Origin: Cedecea neteri NBRC 105707 = ATCC 33855
GTDB lineage: Bacteria; Pseudomonadota; Gammaproteobacteria; Enterobacterales; Enterobacteriaceae
NCBI RefSeq assembly: GCF_001571265.1
Contig: NZ_BCTL01000021.1
Coordinates: 1 to 64,000, forward strand
Length of the DNA: 64,000 nucleotides
Direction: 5' to 3'
Positions 17,917-26,499 of the stretch are shown here, piece after piece. Position numbers and translations under genes: made by a program. Positions within the stretch are counted from its first letter, which is position 1. Every line of letters begins with the position of its first letter. The notes beneath the pieces were generated by a model. That model searched no databases and was not told the origin of the DNA. It saw only the letters and a program-made list of their open reading frames with translations.

Positions 17917-18444
17917 ATGAGCGACAGCTTTCGTCAGTTAACCGCTGAAGATACCGCGATTTATTATCCACTGGTGCATGAGGCGTATGCTTCCGCGCGC
18001 GAGCTGGGCATTAAGTTCGATGCCGCCAGCGCCGATGCGGAAAAAATGCAGGCCCACATCAATAGCCACGCCGTTTATGGCATGTTCCGCGACGGCGAGC
18101 TTATCGCTTCGGTCACGCTCCGCTACCCGTGGGGGCCGCTGCCGGGCCCGTTTGGCCTGCCGCACATCGGCTGGTTTGCTACGGCTCCGCGCCTCAGAGG
18201 GCAGCGCCTTGGGGCTCAGCTACTCGACTGGCTTGAACAGGCCGTATTACACCGGGAGCTGCGTGCGCCCGCGTATTCACTGGGCACCGCCGAGAGCCAT
18301 CCCTGGCTGATTCAGCTCTACCGCTCGCTGGGGTTTGAAAAAGTCAGCACCAAAGATCTCGGCAAAGGCCATATCACCGTTTATATGCAGAAAACCATTA
18401 GCCCCAGACAGCCCGCTTTCGAGCGATGTTTCAGGAGGACATAA
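17917..18444 (+). CDS. GNAT N-acetyltransferase, YxeL-like (S-modified cysteine acetylation)
   Basis: The protein has 175 residues with the GNAT acetyl-CoA-binding motif APRLRGQRLGAQLLDWLEQ (about 88-106) and the C-terminal GFEKVSTKDLGKGH. In B. subtilis YxeL, a GNAT of similar size, acetylates S-(2-succino)cysteine and S-alkyl-cysteines on the amino group. It is directly followed (1-base gap) by an M20 deacetylase, and the rest of the yxe gene set is nearby, which is the main reason for this call. It has a potential promoter in the 164-base region between the iolB terminator and 17917, where I see an ATATAGC direct repeat but no clear operator. Confidence 0.75.
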   Translation: MSDSFRQLTAEDTAIYYPLVHEAYASARELGIKFDAASADAEKMQAHINSHAVYGMFRDGELIASVTLRYPWGPLPGPFGLPHIGWFATAPRLRGQRLGAQLLDWLEQAVLHRELRAPAYSLGTAESHPWLIQLYRSLGFEKVSTKDLGKGHITVYMQKTISPRQPAFERCFRRT

Positions 18445-18445
18445 G

Positions 18446-19600
18446 ATGAAAGAGCTTCTCGCCGAACACCGGCCACTGGCCGAACAGATTCAGGCTTTCC
18501 GCCACGATATGCACCGCTTCCCCGAGTTATCCAATCAGGAATTCGAAACCACTAAAAAAATTCGGGTGGCTCTCAGCGAGGCCGGGATTCGCGTGCTCGA
18601 TCTGCCGTTAAAAACCGGCCTGGTTGCTGAAGTCGGCGGCTTTCAGCCAGGGCCGCTGGTGGTGCTGCGTTCGGACATTGACGCGCTGCCTATTGAAGAA
18701 GAGTCCGGCGTGGCGTTCAGTTCGCAGCACAAAGGCGTGATGCATGCCTGTGGACACGATTTTCATACTTCAGCCGCATTAGGGGCAGCCATTTTGCTGC
18801 GCCAGCAGGAGGAGCGCCTGCCCGGGAGAGTTCGAATTCTTTTCCAGGCGGCGGAAGAAACGGGCCTTGGTGCCCCGGATCTGATCGCCACTGGCGCCCT
18901 GGATGACGCGGCGGTTATCTTTGGCATTCATAACGATCCCACCCTGCCGGTGGGCGTGCTGGGAGGCAAAGACGGGGCGTTAACGGCGGGCGTCGATCGT
19001 TTCGAAATTAAGATCGCCGCCAAAGGTGCTCACGCCGCCAAACCTCATGAAGGTAACGATCCGATCGTGATAGTCAGCCAGATAGTGACTGCGGCGCAGA
19101 CGCTGATCAGCCGTAATCTGCCGTCCGAACAGAATGCAGTTGTTTCTATCACCCAGATCCACAGCGGCAGCACCTGGAACGTTATTCCTGACACCGCGTA
19201 TATGGAAGGTACGGTGCGCACCTTCAACGCGCAGGCGCGCGAACTGATTGAAAAGCGTTTCCGTGCTTTGCTGAACGGTCTGGCGGTGGCGTTTGACGCC
19301 CAAATTGAGTTTCTGTGGCACGCGGGGCCGCCTTCGGTGGTCAACACGCCTGAATGGGTAGCGTTTGCCCTGGAGCAGGCGAATGAGGTGGGTTTTGAGG
19401 CTCGACGGGTTGAAGCGAGCCCCATCGGGGAAGATTTTTCGTTCTATCAGCAGAAGGTGCCGGGCACTTTCATGATGGTCGGCTCCGGCGGGCCCTGGGC
19501 GCTGCACCACCCTAAATTCAGGGTGGATGACAAAGCGCTATTCCCGACCGCGCAGTATCTGGCGCAGCTGGCGGTGAAGGCGCTGGAAAAACTGTCTTAG
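18446..19600 (+). CDS. M20 metallo-amidohydrolase, YxeP-like N-acetyl-cysteine-conjugate deacetylase
   Basis: The enzyme has 385 residues and is an M20D amidohydrolase (hippuricase/N-acyl-amino-acid hydrolase type). Metal ligands are in MHACGHDFHTS (Cys/His), FQAAEETGLGAPDL (Glu-Glu) and a C-terminal HHPKFRVDD His. It would remove the acetyl group after cleavage of the modified cysteine, like YxeP/SndB. I choose the ATG at 18446, directly after the GNAT stop and 4 bases after AGGAGGAC; an upstream in-frame ATG lies inside the GNAT gene and is not credible. It is convergent with the aminotransferase gene. Confidence 0.8.
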   Translation: MKELLAEHRPLAEQIQAFRHDMHRFPELSNQEFETTKKIRVALSEAGIRVLDLPLKTGLVAEVGGFQPGPLVVLRSDIDALPIEEESGVAFSSQHKGVMHACGHDFHTSAALGAAILLRQQEERLPGRVRILFQAAEETGLGAPDLIATGALDDAAVIFGIHNDPTLPVGVLGGKDGALTAGVDRFEIKIAAKGAHAAKPHEGNDPIVIVSQIVTAAQTLISRNLPSEQNAVVSITQIHSGSTWNVIPDTAYMEGTVRTFNAQARELIEKRFRALLNGLAVAFDAQIEFLWHAGPPSVVNTPEWVAFALEQANEVGFEARRVEASPIGEDFSFYQQKVPGTFMMVGSGGPWALHHPKFRVDDKALFPTAQYLAQLAVKALEKLS

Positions 19601-19615
19601 CTTTATGCGCCTGAG

Positions 19616-20812
19616 CTACCTTAGCGTGGCACAGGCGCGTGCAATTCGCCTGCCGGCTTCGACAACCGTGTCGAAGTCGGTGGCAATGGAAAGTCGGAAA
19701 TAGGGGGAAAGCCCGTAGGCGCTGCCCGCCACGCCTGAAACACCGTTTTCCAGCAACAAGAGCATCACATCCTCTTCATGTTCAAGGCGTTTACCGTTTG
19801 CTTTCACCTTGCCGAGCAAACCTGCGACGCGGATAAAAACAAAAAATGCCCCTTCTGGCTGGAGAAGTTCCAGCCCTTCAACCGGGCGCAAAATAGCGAC
19901 CAGGGCATCGCGCCTGGCCTGATAAGCGGCCACCTGCTGTGGCAGGAAATCCAGCCCGCCGTTAAACGCGGCGACGGCTGCGGCCTGGCTAATGGCACTT
20001 GGGCCGGAGCTAATCTGCGATTGCACCACCGCGAGCTGCTGTGCCAGCGGGGCGGGGGCTGCGCCATAGCCGATTCGCCAGCCCGTCATGGCATAGGTTT
20101 TGGACACCCCGCCGACCAGCAGCGCGCGCTGCCGCAGGTCTGGCGCAACGTTGAGCAGGTTTACGTGCCGGCGGTTGTCGAACAGGATGTGCTCATACAA
20201 TTCATCCAGCAGGATCCAGACCTGCGGGTGCCGACGCAGGACTTCGGCCAGCGCCTCGAGCTCCTGCGGGCTGTAAACCATGCCGGAAGGATTGCCGGGA
20301 TTATTCAGCACCAGCCAGCGGGTGTGGGGCGTGATAGCTTGCTCAAGCTGGGCCGGGAGCAGCTTATAGTGCTGCTCCAGCGGGCAGGTAAGAATGACGG
20401 CTTCTCCACCGTTAAAGCGCACGCTATCCGGGAAGGTCGGCCAGTAGGGGGCGGGAACCAGGACTTCATCGCCTTCATTAAGCGTGGCGGCGAAAGCATT
20501 GAAGATTATCTGTTTGGCCCCGTTGGCGATGACGATTTCATCGCTGGTGAAGTCGAGATTATTCTCGCGTAGAAGCTTGGCCTGAACGGCTTGCCGCAGC
20601 GGTAAAGTCCCCTGCGTTGGCGTATAGCGGGTTTGCCCCTCTTCCATTGCCTGCCACGCGGCTTCACGAATGTGGCGAGGCGTATCGAAATCCGGTTCGC
20701 CTGTCGTCAGGTCGAGGATGTCCACGCCATCGGCCTTTAGCCGGCGGGTTAAATCTCTCGCCGCCGCGTTGGCCGACAGCGTCACCCGCTGAACTCGCTG
20801 TGAAAGTTTCAC
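19616..20812 (-). CDS. Class I PLP-dependent aminotransferase (aspartate aminotransferase type Ib-like)
   Basis: The enzyme has 398 residues of fold type I. Visible are NNPGNPSGMVYS (Asn that stacks on PLP), DELYEHILF, the PLP Lys in GGVSKTYAMTGWRIGY, and the substrate-carboxylate Arg in FRLSIA. It resembles bacterial type Ib aspartate/prephenate aminotransferases. In this cluster it could convert oxaloacetate released from a succinylated cysteine to aspartate, or transaminate a sulfur amino acid; both are inference. It lies 5 bases after the monooxygenase stop, so it is the third gene of the minus-strand unit that begins at 23230. Confidence 0.85.
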   Translation of the reverse strand: MKLSQRVQRVTLSANAAARDLTRRLKADGVDILDLTTGEPDFDTPRHIREAAWQAMEEGQTRYTPTQGTLPLRQAVQAKLLRENNLDFTSDEIVIANGAKQIIFNAFAATLNEGDEVLVPAPYWPTFPDSVRFNGGEAVILTCPLEQHYKLLPAQLEQAITPHTRWLVLNNPGNPSGMVYSPQELEALAEVLRRHPQVWILLDELYEHILFDNRRHVNLLNVAPDLRQRALLVGGVSKTYAMTGWRIGYGAAPAPLAQQLAVVQSQISSGPSAISQAAAVAAFNGGLDFLPQQVAAYQARRDALVAILRPVEGLELLQPEGAFFVFIRVAGLLGKVKANGKRLEHEEDVMLLLLENGVSGVAGSAYGLSPYFRLSIATDFDTVVEAGRRIARACATLR

Positions 20813-20817
20813 CTTGT

Positions 20818-22128
20818 TTATACCTCCGGCAGGCCCAGGTTCTCACGCAGCGTCGCGTGTTCATACCCGGCCGGGTACAGGCCCCGACGACGCAGCTCAG
20901 GCATGACCAGCTCAACGAACAGATCCAGCTGCTCCGGCATGATGGCGGGCATAATGTTGAAGCCGTCCGCGCCACCTTGCTCCAGCCAAAGCTGGAAGTC
21001 GTCGGCAATATCTTCGGCGGTACCAACGATGACGCGGTGCCCGCGAGACCCGGCGGCAACGGCGGCCAGCTCGCGCAGCGTCAGTTTTTCGCGTTTTGCC
21101 ATGTCGGTCATTAGCTTCACGCGGCTTTGATTACCTTCGCCCAGCGGCACTTCAGGCACGGGGCCATCCAGCGGGAAGGCTGACATGTCCATGCCAAAGC
21201 GCAGCGAAAGTTGTTTCAGGCCATTGTCTATATCCACCAGCGCATTTAGCGATTTCCAGAGCGCGGCCGCTTCTTCACGGGTGCGGCCAATAATCGGCAT
21301 CACGCCCGGCATGATCACCACGTGGTCGGGGTTGCGGCCTGCGGCTTCAACCTGTGATTTTTGCGACTGATAAAAAGCCTGCGCTTCTTCCAGACTTGCT
21401 GCAGCGGTGAAAATAACCTCGGCGGTCTCTGCGGCAAGTTTCTGCCCGTCAGAGGATGAACCGGCTTCGATGATAACCGGGCGCCCTTGCGGAGAGCGGG
21501 TAATATTGAGCGGCCCCTGGACCTGAAAATGTTCGCCCACGTGGTTAATGGGCTGAGTTTTCTTGTTCACAAAATACTGCCCGCTCTGTTTGTCCGGCTG
21601 TACCGCGCCTTCCTGCCAGCCTTCCCACAGCTTAAAAGCGACGTCCAAAAATTCACGGGCACGGGCGTAGCGCTCGGCGTGATTTGGCATGTCATCGCGG
21701 CTGAAGTTTTTTGCCACATCGGCGGAGAAAGAAGTCACGACGTTCCATGCGGCGCGACCGCGGCTGATGTGGTCCAGCGATGAGAAGCTACGGGCCATGG
21801 TAAACGGGTCGCTAAACGTTGTGGACGCGGTTGCCGCAAGGCCAATGCGCCGGGTGTGGACGGCCAGGGCAGACAGCAGAGTCAGAGGCTCGAGGCGGGC
21901 CATGGTCGAAGGCAGGCGATACATGCTGGTGGCCAGCGCATCGCCGACGAAGAACAGGTCGAAGCGGCCTGCTTCGGCTTTTTTGGCAAGCGTAATCAGC
22001 CAGTCGATATCCGTCGGCGAACCGAGCTGCTCCGTGAGTCGCCAGCCGCTAACGTGCTGGCCAACAGGTTGCACGAACAGGCCAAGGCGCAGGCGTTTAT
22101 TTGCGGTTAAAGTGTTGATGTTGTTCAT
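20818..22128 (-). CDS. LLM-class flavin-dependent monooxygenase, NtaA/SnaA/DszA family, YxeK-like
   Basis: The protein has 436 residues, close to the 441 of B. subtilis YxeK. It starts at MNNINTLTANKRLRLGLFVQ (22128); the 35 codons before it overlap the upstream gene. Family motifs visible are AEAGRFDLFFVGDAL, the SSLDHISRGRAAWNVVTSF segment and PVIIEAGSSSDGQKLAAE, which bind reduced FMN. YxeK oxidises N-acetyl-S-(2-succino)cysteine so that it splits into N-acetylcysteine and oxaloacetate, and the same role is inferred here. No flavin reductase is encoded in the cluster, so a general one must supply FMNH2. It is 7 bases from the dehydrogenase gene upstream. Confidence 0.82.
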   Translation of the reverse strand: MNNINTLTANKRLRLGLFVQPVGQHVSGWRLTEQLGSPTDIDWLITLAKKAEAGRFDLFFVGDALATSMYRLPSTMARLEPLTLLSALAVHTRRIGLAATASTTFSDPFTMARSFSSLDHISRGRAAWNVVTSFSADVAKNFSRDDMPNHAERYARAREFLDVAFKLWEGWQEGAVQPDKQSGQYFVNKKTQPINHVGEHFQVQGPLNITRSPQGRPVIIEAGSSSDGQKLAAETAEVIFTAAASLEEAQAFYQSQKSQVEAAGRNPDHVVIMPGVMPIIGRTREEAAALWKSLNALVDIDNGLKQLSLRFGMDMSAFPLDGPVPEVPLGEGNQSRVKLMTDMAKREKLTLRELAAVAAGSRGHRVIVGTAEDIADDFQLWLEQGGADGFNIMPAIMPEQLDLFVELVMPELRRRGLYPAGYEHATLRENLGLPEV

Positions 22129-22135
22129 AATAAAT

Positions 22136-23230
22136 TCAAAAGTTGTCCTGAAGCAGCGGTGAAAAATGGTCGGTGGCGAGCAGCGCTTTTTCCAGCGAGT
22201 CCGGTGAGAGTACGAACGGCAGCCGGGCGGCACTGGCCGCAGGGAAGCTAAACTGTGTGGCTAACGCCCTAAGTCTTTCTGCACGGTTGCCGATCAGTTC
22301 CGGGAGGCGCAGCGGGCTGCCAAAACGGAGCAGCAGCGCCACAAGTTCGTTGTCCGGCTCGCCGTTTTCTTGCTCAAGCACGGACTGCACCAGCAGGCAG
22401 TAACCGACTTTTTCACCGTGCAGCCAGGCATGTAATTCCGGCTGGTGGGTGAGTCGGTTATGGATGGCATGGGCGACGCCGGGCGTGGGCAGGTCATCGC
22501 GCATGCTGTTAGCCAGCCCGGCTAACACGATATTCGCGTCAATAACGCGTTCCAGCGCAAAGCTCACTCGCTGCGCCTGATTGTCTTCAACCGCCTCATC
22601 GCCCCACTGACGATAAGCCTCGACGGCACGCTGCGCGGCCATCACCTTAAGATCGAGCGCGAGGCTGTCGGGATTCTGGCGCTGATAAGGGCGGAATTCG
22701 TACCATTTTGCCAGGGCGTCAACAATGCCGGCCTTCAGGTAACGCGCGGGACTGTTGGCAATCACTTCGCTGTCGACCAGAACCAGCACCGGCATTTTCT
22801 TCAGCGGCTGGCTGCGCAGGTGCCCGCCTTCGGCATTGTAGATAATCGCCACCGGCGACCAGGCCGCACAGGTGGCTGCCAGCGTAGAAAAGTTGATGAC
22901 GGAAACGTGCTCCAGCTTATCGCCAGCGGCTTTGGCGCAGTCCAGCACCCGTCCGCCGCCGATGGCCAGAATGGCGCTGGCGCCTTGCTCATGTGTCTGT
23001 TCGCTAAGGCCGTTGATGGCTTCGTCGGTGCATTCTCCGGCAAGCCAGGTGACTTCCCAGCGGATCCCGTGGGCGTCAAGGCTCTGAGTCAGTTCAGGGT
23101 TTACGGCCTGCCAGGCTTTGGGGGAGGTGATAATGCGAATATGGCTGGCAAAGGGTCTGACGTACTCGCCGACTCTGGCCCGCAGGCCGGGCTGTTGCAG
23201 ATAGGCTTTGGGGGATTTGATCGCTAACAC
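22136..23230 (-). CDS. Iron-containing alcohol dehydrogenase family protein, HcxA (YbdH)-like
   Basis: The protein has 364 residues and follows E. coli HcxA (hydroxycarboxylate dehydrogenase A, 362 residues) along its length. Shared features are the nucleotide loop AIGGGRVLDCAKA, the TLAATCAAWSPVAIIYN segment, and the metal-binding His residues in PGVAHAIHNRLT and HGEKVGY. HcxA reduces 2-oxo acids such as 2-oxoglutarate and oxaloacetate with NADPH. In this cluster it could reduce oxaloacetate freed from a succinylated thiol to malate; this is inference. It is the first gene of a minus-strand operon with the monooxygenase and aminotransferase, and a long palindrome lies 27 bases upstream of its start. 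Confidence 0.78.
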   Translation of the reverse strand: MLAIKSPKAYLQQPGLRARVGEYVRPFASHIRIITSPKAWQAVNPELTQSLDAHGIRWEVTWLAGECTDEAINGLSEQTHEQGASAILAIGGGRVLDCAKAAGDKLEHVSVINFSTLAATCAAWSPVAIIYNAEGGHLRSQPLKKMPVLVLVDSEVIANSPARYLKAGIVDALAKWYEFRPYQRQNPDSLALDLKVMAAQRAVEAYRQWGDEAVEDNQAQRVSFALERVIDANIVLAGLANSMRDDLPTPGVAHAIHNRLTHQPELHAWLHGEKVGYCLLVQSVLEQENGEPDNELVALLLRFGSPLRLPELIGNRAERLRALATQFSFPAASAARLPFVLSPDSLEKALLATDHFSPLLQDNF

Positions 23231-23256
23231 GTTTCTACCTTGATGAAATAGCCTGA

Positions 23257-23282
23257 TTTCTTATTAACTAATTAATAAGAAA
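23257..23282. promoter_or_regulatory. 26-bp near-perfect palindrome, candidate operator
   Basis: Two 13-base arms, beginning TTTCTTATTA and ending TAATAAGAAA, match at 12 of 13 positions around a central TA. It sits between the divergent HcxA-like gene (start 23230) and the PrpD-like gene (start 23473). It lacks a GC-rich stem, so an operator is more likely than a terminator. No regulator gene is present in the cluster. Confidence 0.6.
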
Positions 23283-23472
23283 GGGGTAATTGTTTTTTGT
23301 TTTAGCGCTAAAGCCTCCCTGAATGGTACGACAACACGAAATTTAAGCAATGCATAATTAGGCGATTGCTATTCACAAATTTGCATAACCTTTGCCTGAT
23401 TTCAGATATAGAAGGCGAGGGCTTTATTGCTATTCTCCGGCGCTGAGCCACGTAATCTCTTCGAGGGTAAAA

Positions 23473-24801
23473 ATGCAGAATAAAGTGAGCCTGACCGCGT
23501 CGCTTAGCCAGTTGATTGTCAGTTCTCAGCCCGATCCCGCCGTGCAGGAAAAGGCGCGGCAGGGGCTGCAGGATTTCTTTGCCGTGAGCTGGCCGGTGCT
23601 AACCAGGCAGGTGGCGGACAGCGGTTTACCTGTCTTACAGGCCGTTTATCAGGAGAGATCCCCGTCAGCCCTTGCTTTGCGGCTGGGGTATGCCGGGCAC
23701 GCGCTGGATTATGATGATTTTCACGCTGATTTTCGTGGCCATCCTGGCGTAGTGATTTTGCCCGCGTTGCTGGCCTGGGCGGGTGAAGTGGCTGAGCTAA
23801 GCCTGCCGCACTTTTTTGATGCCTACGCGATTGGCGTTGAAGTGGCCGGGCGGCTGGGGCTGGCGGTCACGCAAAAGCATTACACGCTTGGCTACCACAA
23901 TACGGCTTCCCTGGGGACTCTTGCGGCCACGGCGGCCCTGGCACGTTTTACCGGTGCAACGGCAGAGCAGACGGCAATGGCGCTTGGGATAGCCGCAACC
24001 CAGGCCAGCGGGCTGCGCGCGCAGTTTGGGTCGGCGGTGAAACCGCTTCATGCCGGACTGGCAGCAGAGCGCGCGGTACGCGCCACGCAGCTGGCGCTGG
24101 CAGGGTTCGATGGCAAAGCGGAAGGGGTACTGGAAGCCTTCTTGCAAATTGGCAGCGGGAGTGAAGCCTTACCGGAGAAACTGCTGCACGCGTGGGGGCA
24201 GCCGTGGCGCATTATCAGCCCAGGGCTTGAGTTTAAGCCGTTCGCAACCTGTGCCGGGACGCACAGCGCGGCGGAGGCCTGCCGTGAGATTCGCCGACGC
24301 TGGCAGGCGTCAGGGCGAGCGGCTGCCGATCTGCTGCAAAGCATTGAGCGTATCACGGTGGCTTTCCCGCCCGGCGGAGACATTGCGGCCTCAGTACGCG
24401 TGCCGAAAAACGGTATCGAAGCGCGATTTAGCCTCGAATATGCCATTGCAGGTATGCTGATTTACAACGACTTAAGGATGGCCGATTTTGCCGAGGGTGA
24501 CGTTAACGCAGAAATTATGTCATTGGCGGAAAAAGTGGTGCGCATCCCGGATGACAGCGCGCCATCGGATGCCATTAACCCCGCCCTACGTTTTCATGAG
24601 GTGACGCTTTATCTCAGTCATGGCGAGACGTTACGCCAGCGCCGCACTCGCCAGCAGTCCCTTGCCACGCCGATAAACGTGCTGGCGAAGCTGGAGGCCG
24701 CGCGCACGCCAGATCACGCCAGCCTGTTTGCCCATGTTGCCCGTCTGGAAAATGAAGGTGATTTGCGCCAGCTGATACTGGCGCTGAACGCTGCGCTTTA
24801 G
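23473..24801 (+). CDS. MmgE/PrpD family protein, YxeQ-like
   Basis: The protein has 442 residues, close to the 445 of B. subtilis YxeQ. It is a member of the MmgE/PrpD family, which includes 2-methylcitrate dehydratase and aconitate decarboxylase. The helical N-terminal domain carries the conserved ALDYDDFHADFRGHPG segment, then HYTLGYHNTASLGTLAATAALA and GLRAQFGSAVKPLHAGLAAERAV. The function of YxeQ in the S-succinocysteine operon is not settled; a lyase or isomerase step on a C4 dicarboxylate product or another conjugate is plausible. I choose the ATG at 23473, with GAGG 6 bases upstream. It is convergent with the importer operon. Confidence 0.8.
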   Translation: MQNKVSLTASLSQLIVSSQPDPAVQEKARQGLQDFFAVSWPVLTRQVADSGLPVLQAVYQERSPSALALRLGYAGHALDYDDFHADFRGHPGVVILPALLAWAGEVAELSLPHFFDAYAIGVEVAGRLGLAVTQKHYTLGYHNTASLGTLAATAALARFTGATAEQTAMALGIAATQASGLRAQFGSAVKPLHAGLAAERAVRATQLALAGFDGKAEGVLEAFLQIGSGSEALPEKLLHAWGQPWRIISPGLEFKPFATCAGTHSAAEACREIRRRWQASGRAAADLLQSIERITVAFPPGGDIAASVRVPKNGIEARFSLEYAIAGMLIYNDLRMADFAEGDVNAEIMSLAEKVVRIPDDSAPSDAINPALRFHEVTLYLSHGETLRQRRTRQQSLATPINVLAKLEAARTPDHASLFAHVARLENEGDLRQLILALNAAL

Positions 24802-24818
24802 CGGCTCTCAACAAGCTT

Positions 24819-25580
24819 TTACAGCACGGTGGCGACGAAATTGCGGACGCGCGCGTTGCTGGGGTCATCCAGTACTTGCTGAGTGGGCCCGGCGGCGACA
24901 ATTTTTCCATTTTCCATAAAGACGATATTGTCGGCAACTTCCCGCGCAAAGCCAATTTCGTGGGTCACAATCACCATGGTGATCCCTGAATGTGCCAACT
25001 GCTTGATGGCCTGCAAGACTTCGCCAACCAGCTCCGGGTCCAGCGCGGAGGTGGGTTCGTCGAACAGCATCACGCCGGGGTCCATCGCCAGCGCCCGCGC
25101 AATCGCGACGCGTTGCTGCTGGCCGCCCGAAAGGTTCTGCGGCCACTCCTCTTCGCGGCCGGAAAGCCCGACCTGACGTAAGAGCGCCCGCGCTTTTTCC
25201 GTGGCCTGCTGGCGGCTCTGGTTTTTCACCCGAACGGGCGCATCGGTGATGTTTTGCAGCACCGTGCGGTGGGGGAACAGGTTGAATTGCTGAAACACCA
25301 TGCCGATTTCACTGCGCTGACGGGCGATTTCCCGGCTGCTAAGCTCGTGCAGGGCGTTGCCTTTTTGCTTATACCCCACCAGCTCGCCGCCAATCCGAAT
25401 CGTACCGCCGTCCAGTTTTTCCAGGTGGTTGATACAGCGCAGCAGCGTTGATTTCCCTGAACCCGATGGCCCAAGAATAACGGTGACCGAACCGGCGGGA
25501 ATGTCCAGATTGACCTCATCGAGAACGGTTACGCCCGAAAAGTGTTTGGTGACCTTACGCAGGGTAATGGCTTCAGCCAT
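24819..25580 (-). CDS. Polar amino acid ABC importer ATPase, YxeO/TcyC-like
   Basis: The protein has 253 residues from the ATG at 25580, which has AAGGAG 8 bases upstream; the start overlaps the permease gene by 8 bases. Walker A is GPSGSGKST, the signature is LSGGQQQRVAIARAL, and Walker B is VMLFDEPTSALDPE, all typical of the polar amino acid uptake (PAAT) subfamily. It powers uptake with the permease and binding protein encoded upstream in the same operon. The substrate is inferred to be a modified cysteine from the surrounding enzymes. Confidence 0.88.
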   Translation of the reverse strand: MAEAITLRKVTKHFSGVTVLDEVNLDIPAGSVTVILGPSGSGKSTLLRCINHLEKLDGGTIRIGGELVGYKQKGNALHELSSREIARQRSEIGMVFQQFNLFPHRTVLQNITDAPVRVKNQSRQQATEKARALLRQVGLSGREEEWPQNLSGGQQQRVAIARALAMDPGVMLFDEPTSALDPELVGEVLQAIKQLAHSGITMVIVTHEIGFAREVADNIVFMENGKIVAAGPTQQVLDDPSNARVRNFVATVL

Positions 25581-26499
25581 GGCTGGTACTCCTTTCTCGG
25601 CGCTGCGGGGCAAAGCCATTGAGCAGCGTTTTTAGCAGGCTACGTTTCGCCCCTCGCGTGACGCCACGGGAGAAATAGCGTTCAACATAATATTGGCCGA
25701 CGGACAGCACCGAGGTGAGCAGCAGATACCAGAGCGTGGCGACCAGCAGCAGCGGGATGACCTCATACGTCCTTTGGTAGATTATCTGTGCGGAAAACAG
25801 CACGTCCTGCAGTGAAATCACGGACACCACGGCGGTGGTTTTCAACTGGCCGATGACTTCGTTTCCGGCGGGGGGCAGAATCGCGCGCATGGCCTGCGGC
25901 AGAATGGTGTGGCGGAAGATTTGTGCCGGGCGGTAGCCAAGTGCTCTGGCGGCTTCCAGTTGCCCGTTGCTGACGCTCTGAATCCCCGCACGCACAATCT
26001 CGGCCGCGTAGGCGGATTGATGCATCACCAGCGCAATGACCGCTGCGCTAAACGGGCTAATTAGCGCGTTAGATTGCGCGCTCCAGAGTTCTCCTACCCC
26101 CGGAAGCGAGAGTGAAATGGTGGGGTAGAGCGCCGCGATGTTATACCAAAGAAAGAGCTGGACCAGCATTGGCACGCCGCGGAAAAACCACGTATAGCCC
26201 CAGCTCACGGCGACAAGCACCGGATTGGACGAGAGCCGCATTAACGCCAGAACGGTGCCGAAAGCAAAGCCCAGGACCACAGAAATAACGGTCAGTTGCA
26301 GGGTCATTAATACCCCCTGCAGAATAGACGTCTCGGTGAAGCTTTGTGCGATCACGCCCCATTCAAAACGTGGGTTGTTGATCATCGAATGCGCCATAGC
26401 GGCGACGCAAATCAAGACCACTAACGCGCTGAGCCAGCGGCCATAATAGCGTTTACCGACAATGCGCAAATCGTCCGTATTGTCTGGCGATGGGTTCAT
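25573..26499 (-). CDS. Polar amino acid ABC importer permease, YxeN-like
   Basis: This inner-membrane protein has 308 residues, longer than the common 220 of the family because of an N-terminal extension with an additional hydrophobic segment (about 22-40) and a basic C-terminal tail. The coupling motif EAARALGYRPAQIFRHTILPQA and SVISLQDVLFSA are typical of HisM/TcyL-type permeases. Its ATG overlaps the stop of the binding-protein gene by 4 bases (ATGA), and its end overlaps the ATPase gene, so the three are tightly coupled. Confidence 0.88.
   Translation of the reverse strand: MNPSPDNTDDLRIVGKRYYGRWLSALVVLICVAAMAHSMINNPRFEWGVIAQSFTETSILQGVLMTLQLTVISVVLGFAFGTVLALMRLSSNPVLVAVSWGYTWFFRGVPMLVQLFLWYNIAALYPTISLSLPGVGELWSAQSNALISPFSAAVIALVMHQSAYAAEIVRAGIQSVSNGQLEAARALGYRPAQIFRHTILPQAMRAILPPAGNEVIGQLKTTAVVSVISLQDVLFSAQIIYQRTYEVIPLLLVATLWYLLLTSVLSVGQYYVERYFSRGVTRGAKRSLLKTLLNGFAPQRRERSTSHG

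Noticed and set aside
19616..23230. A methionine-salvage cluster, suggested by the HcxA-like gene (ybdH is near the methionine aminotransferase ybdL in E. coli)
   Set aside because: The aminotransferase is of the aspartate Ib type rather than YbdL type, and the GNAT, M20, monooxygenase and PrpD set fits the yxe pathway.
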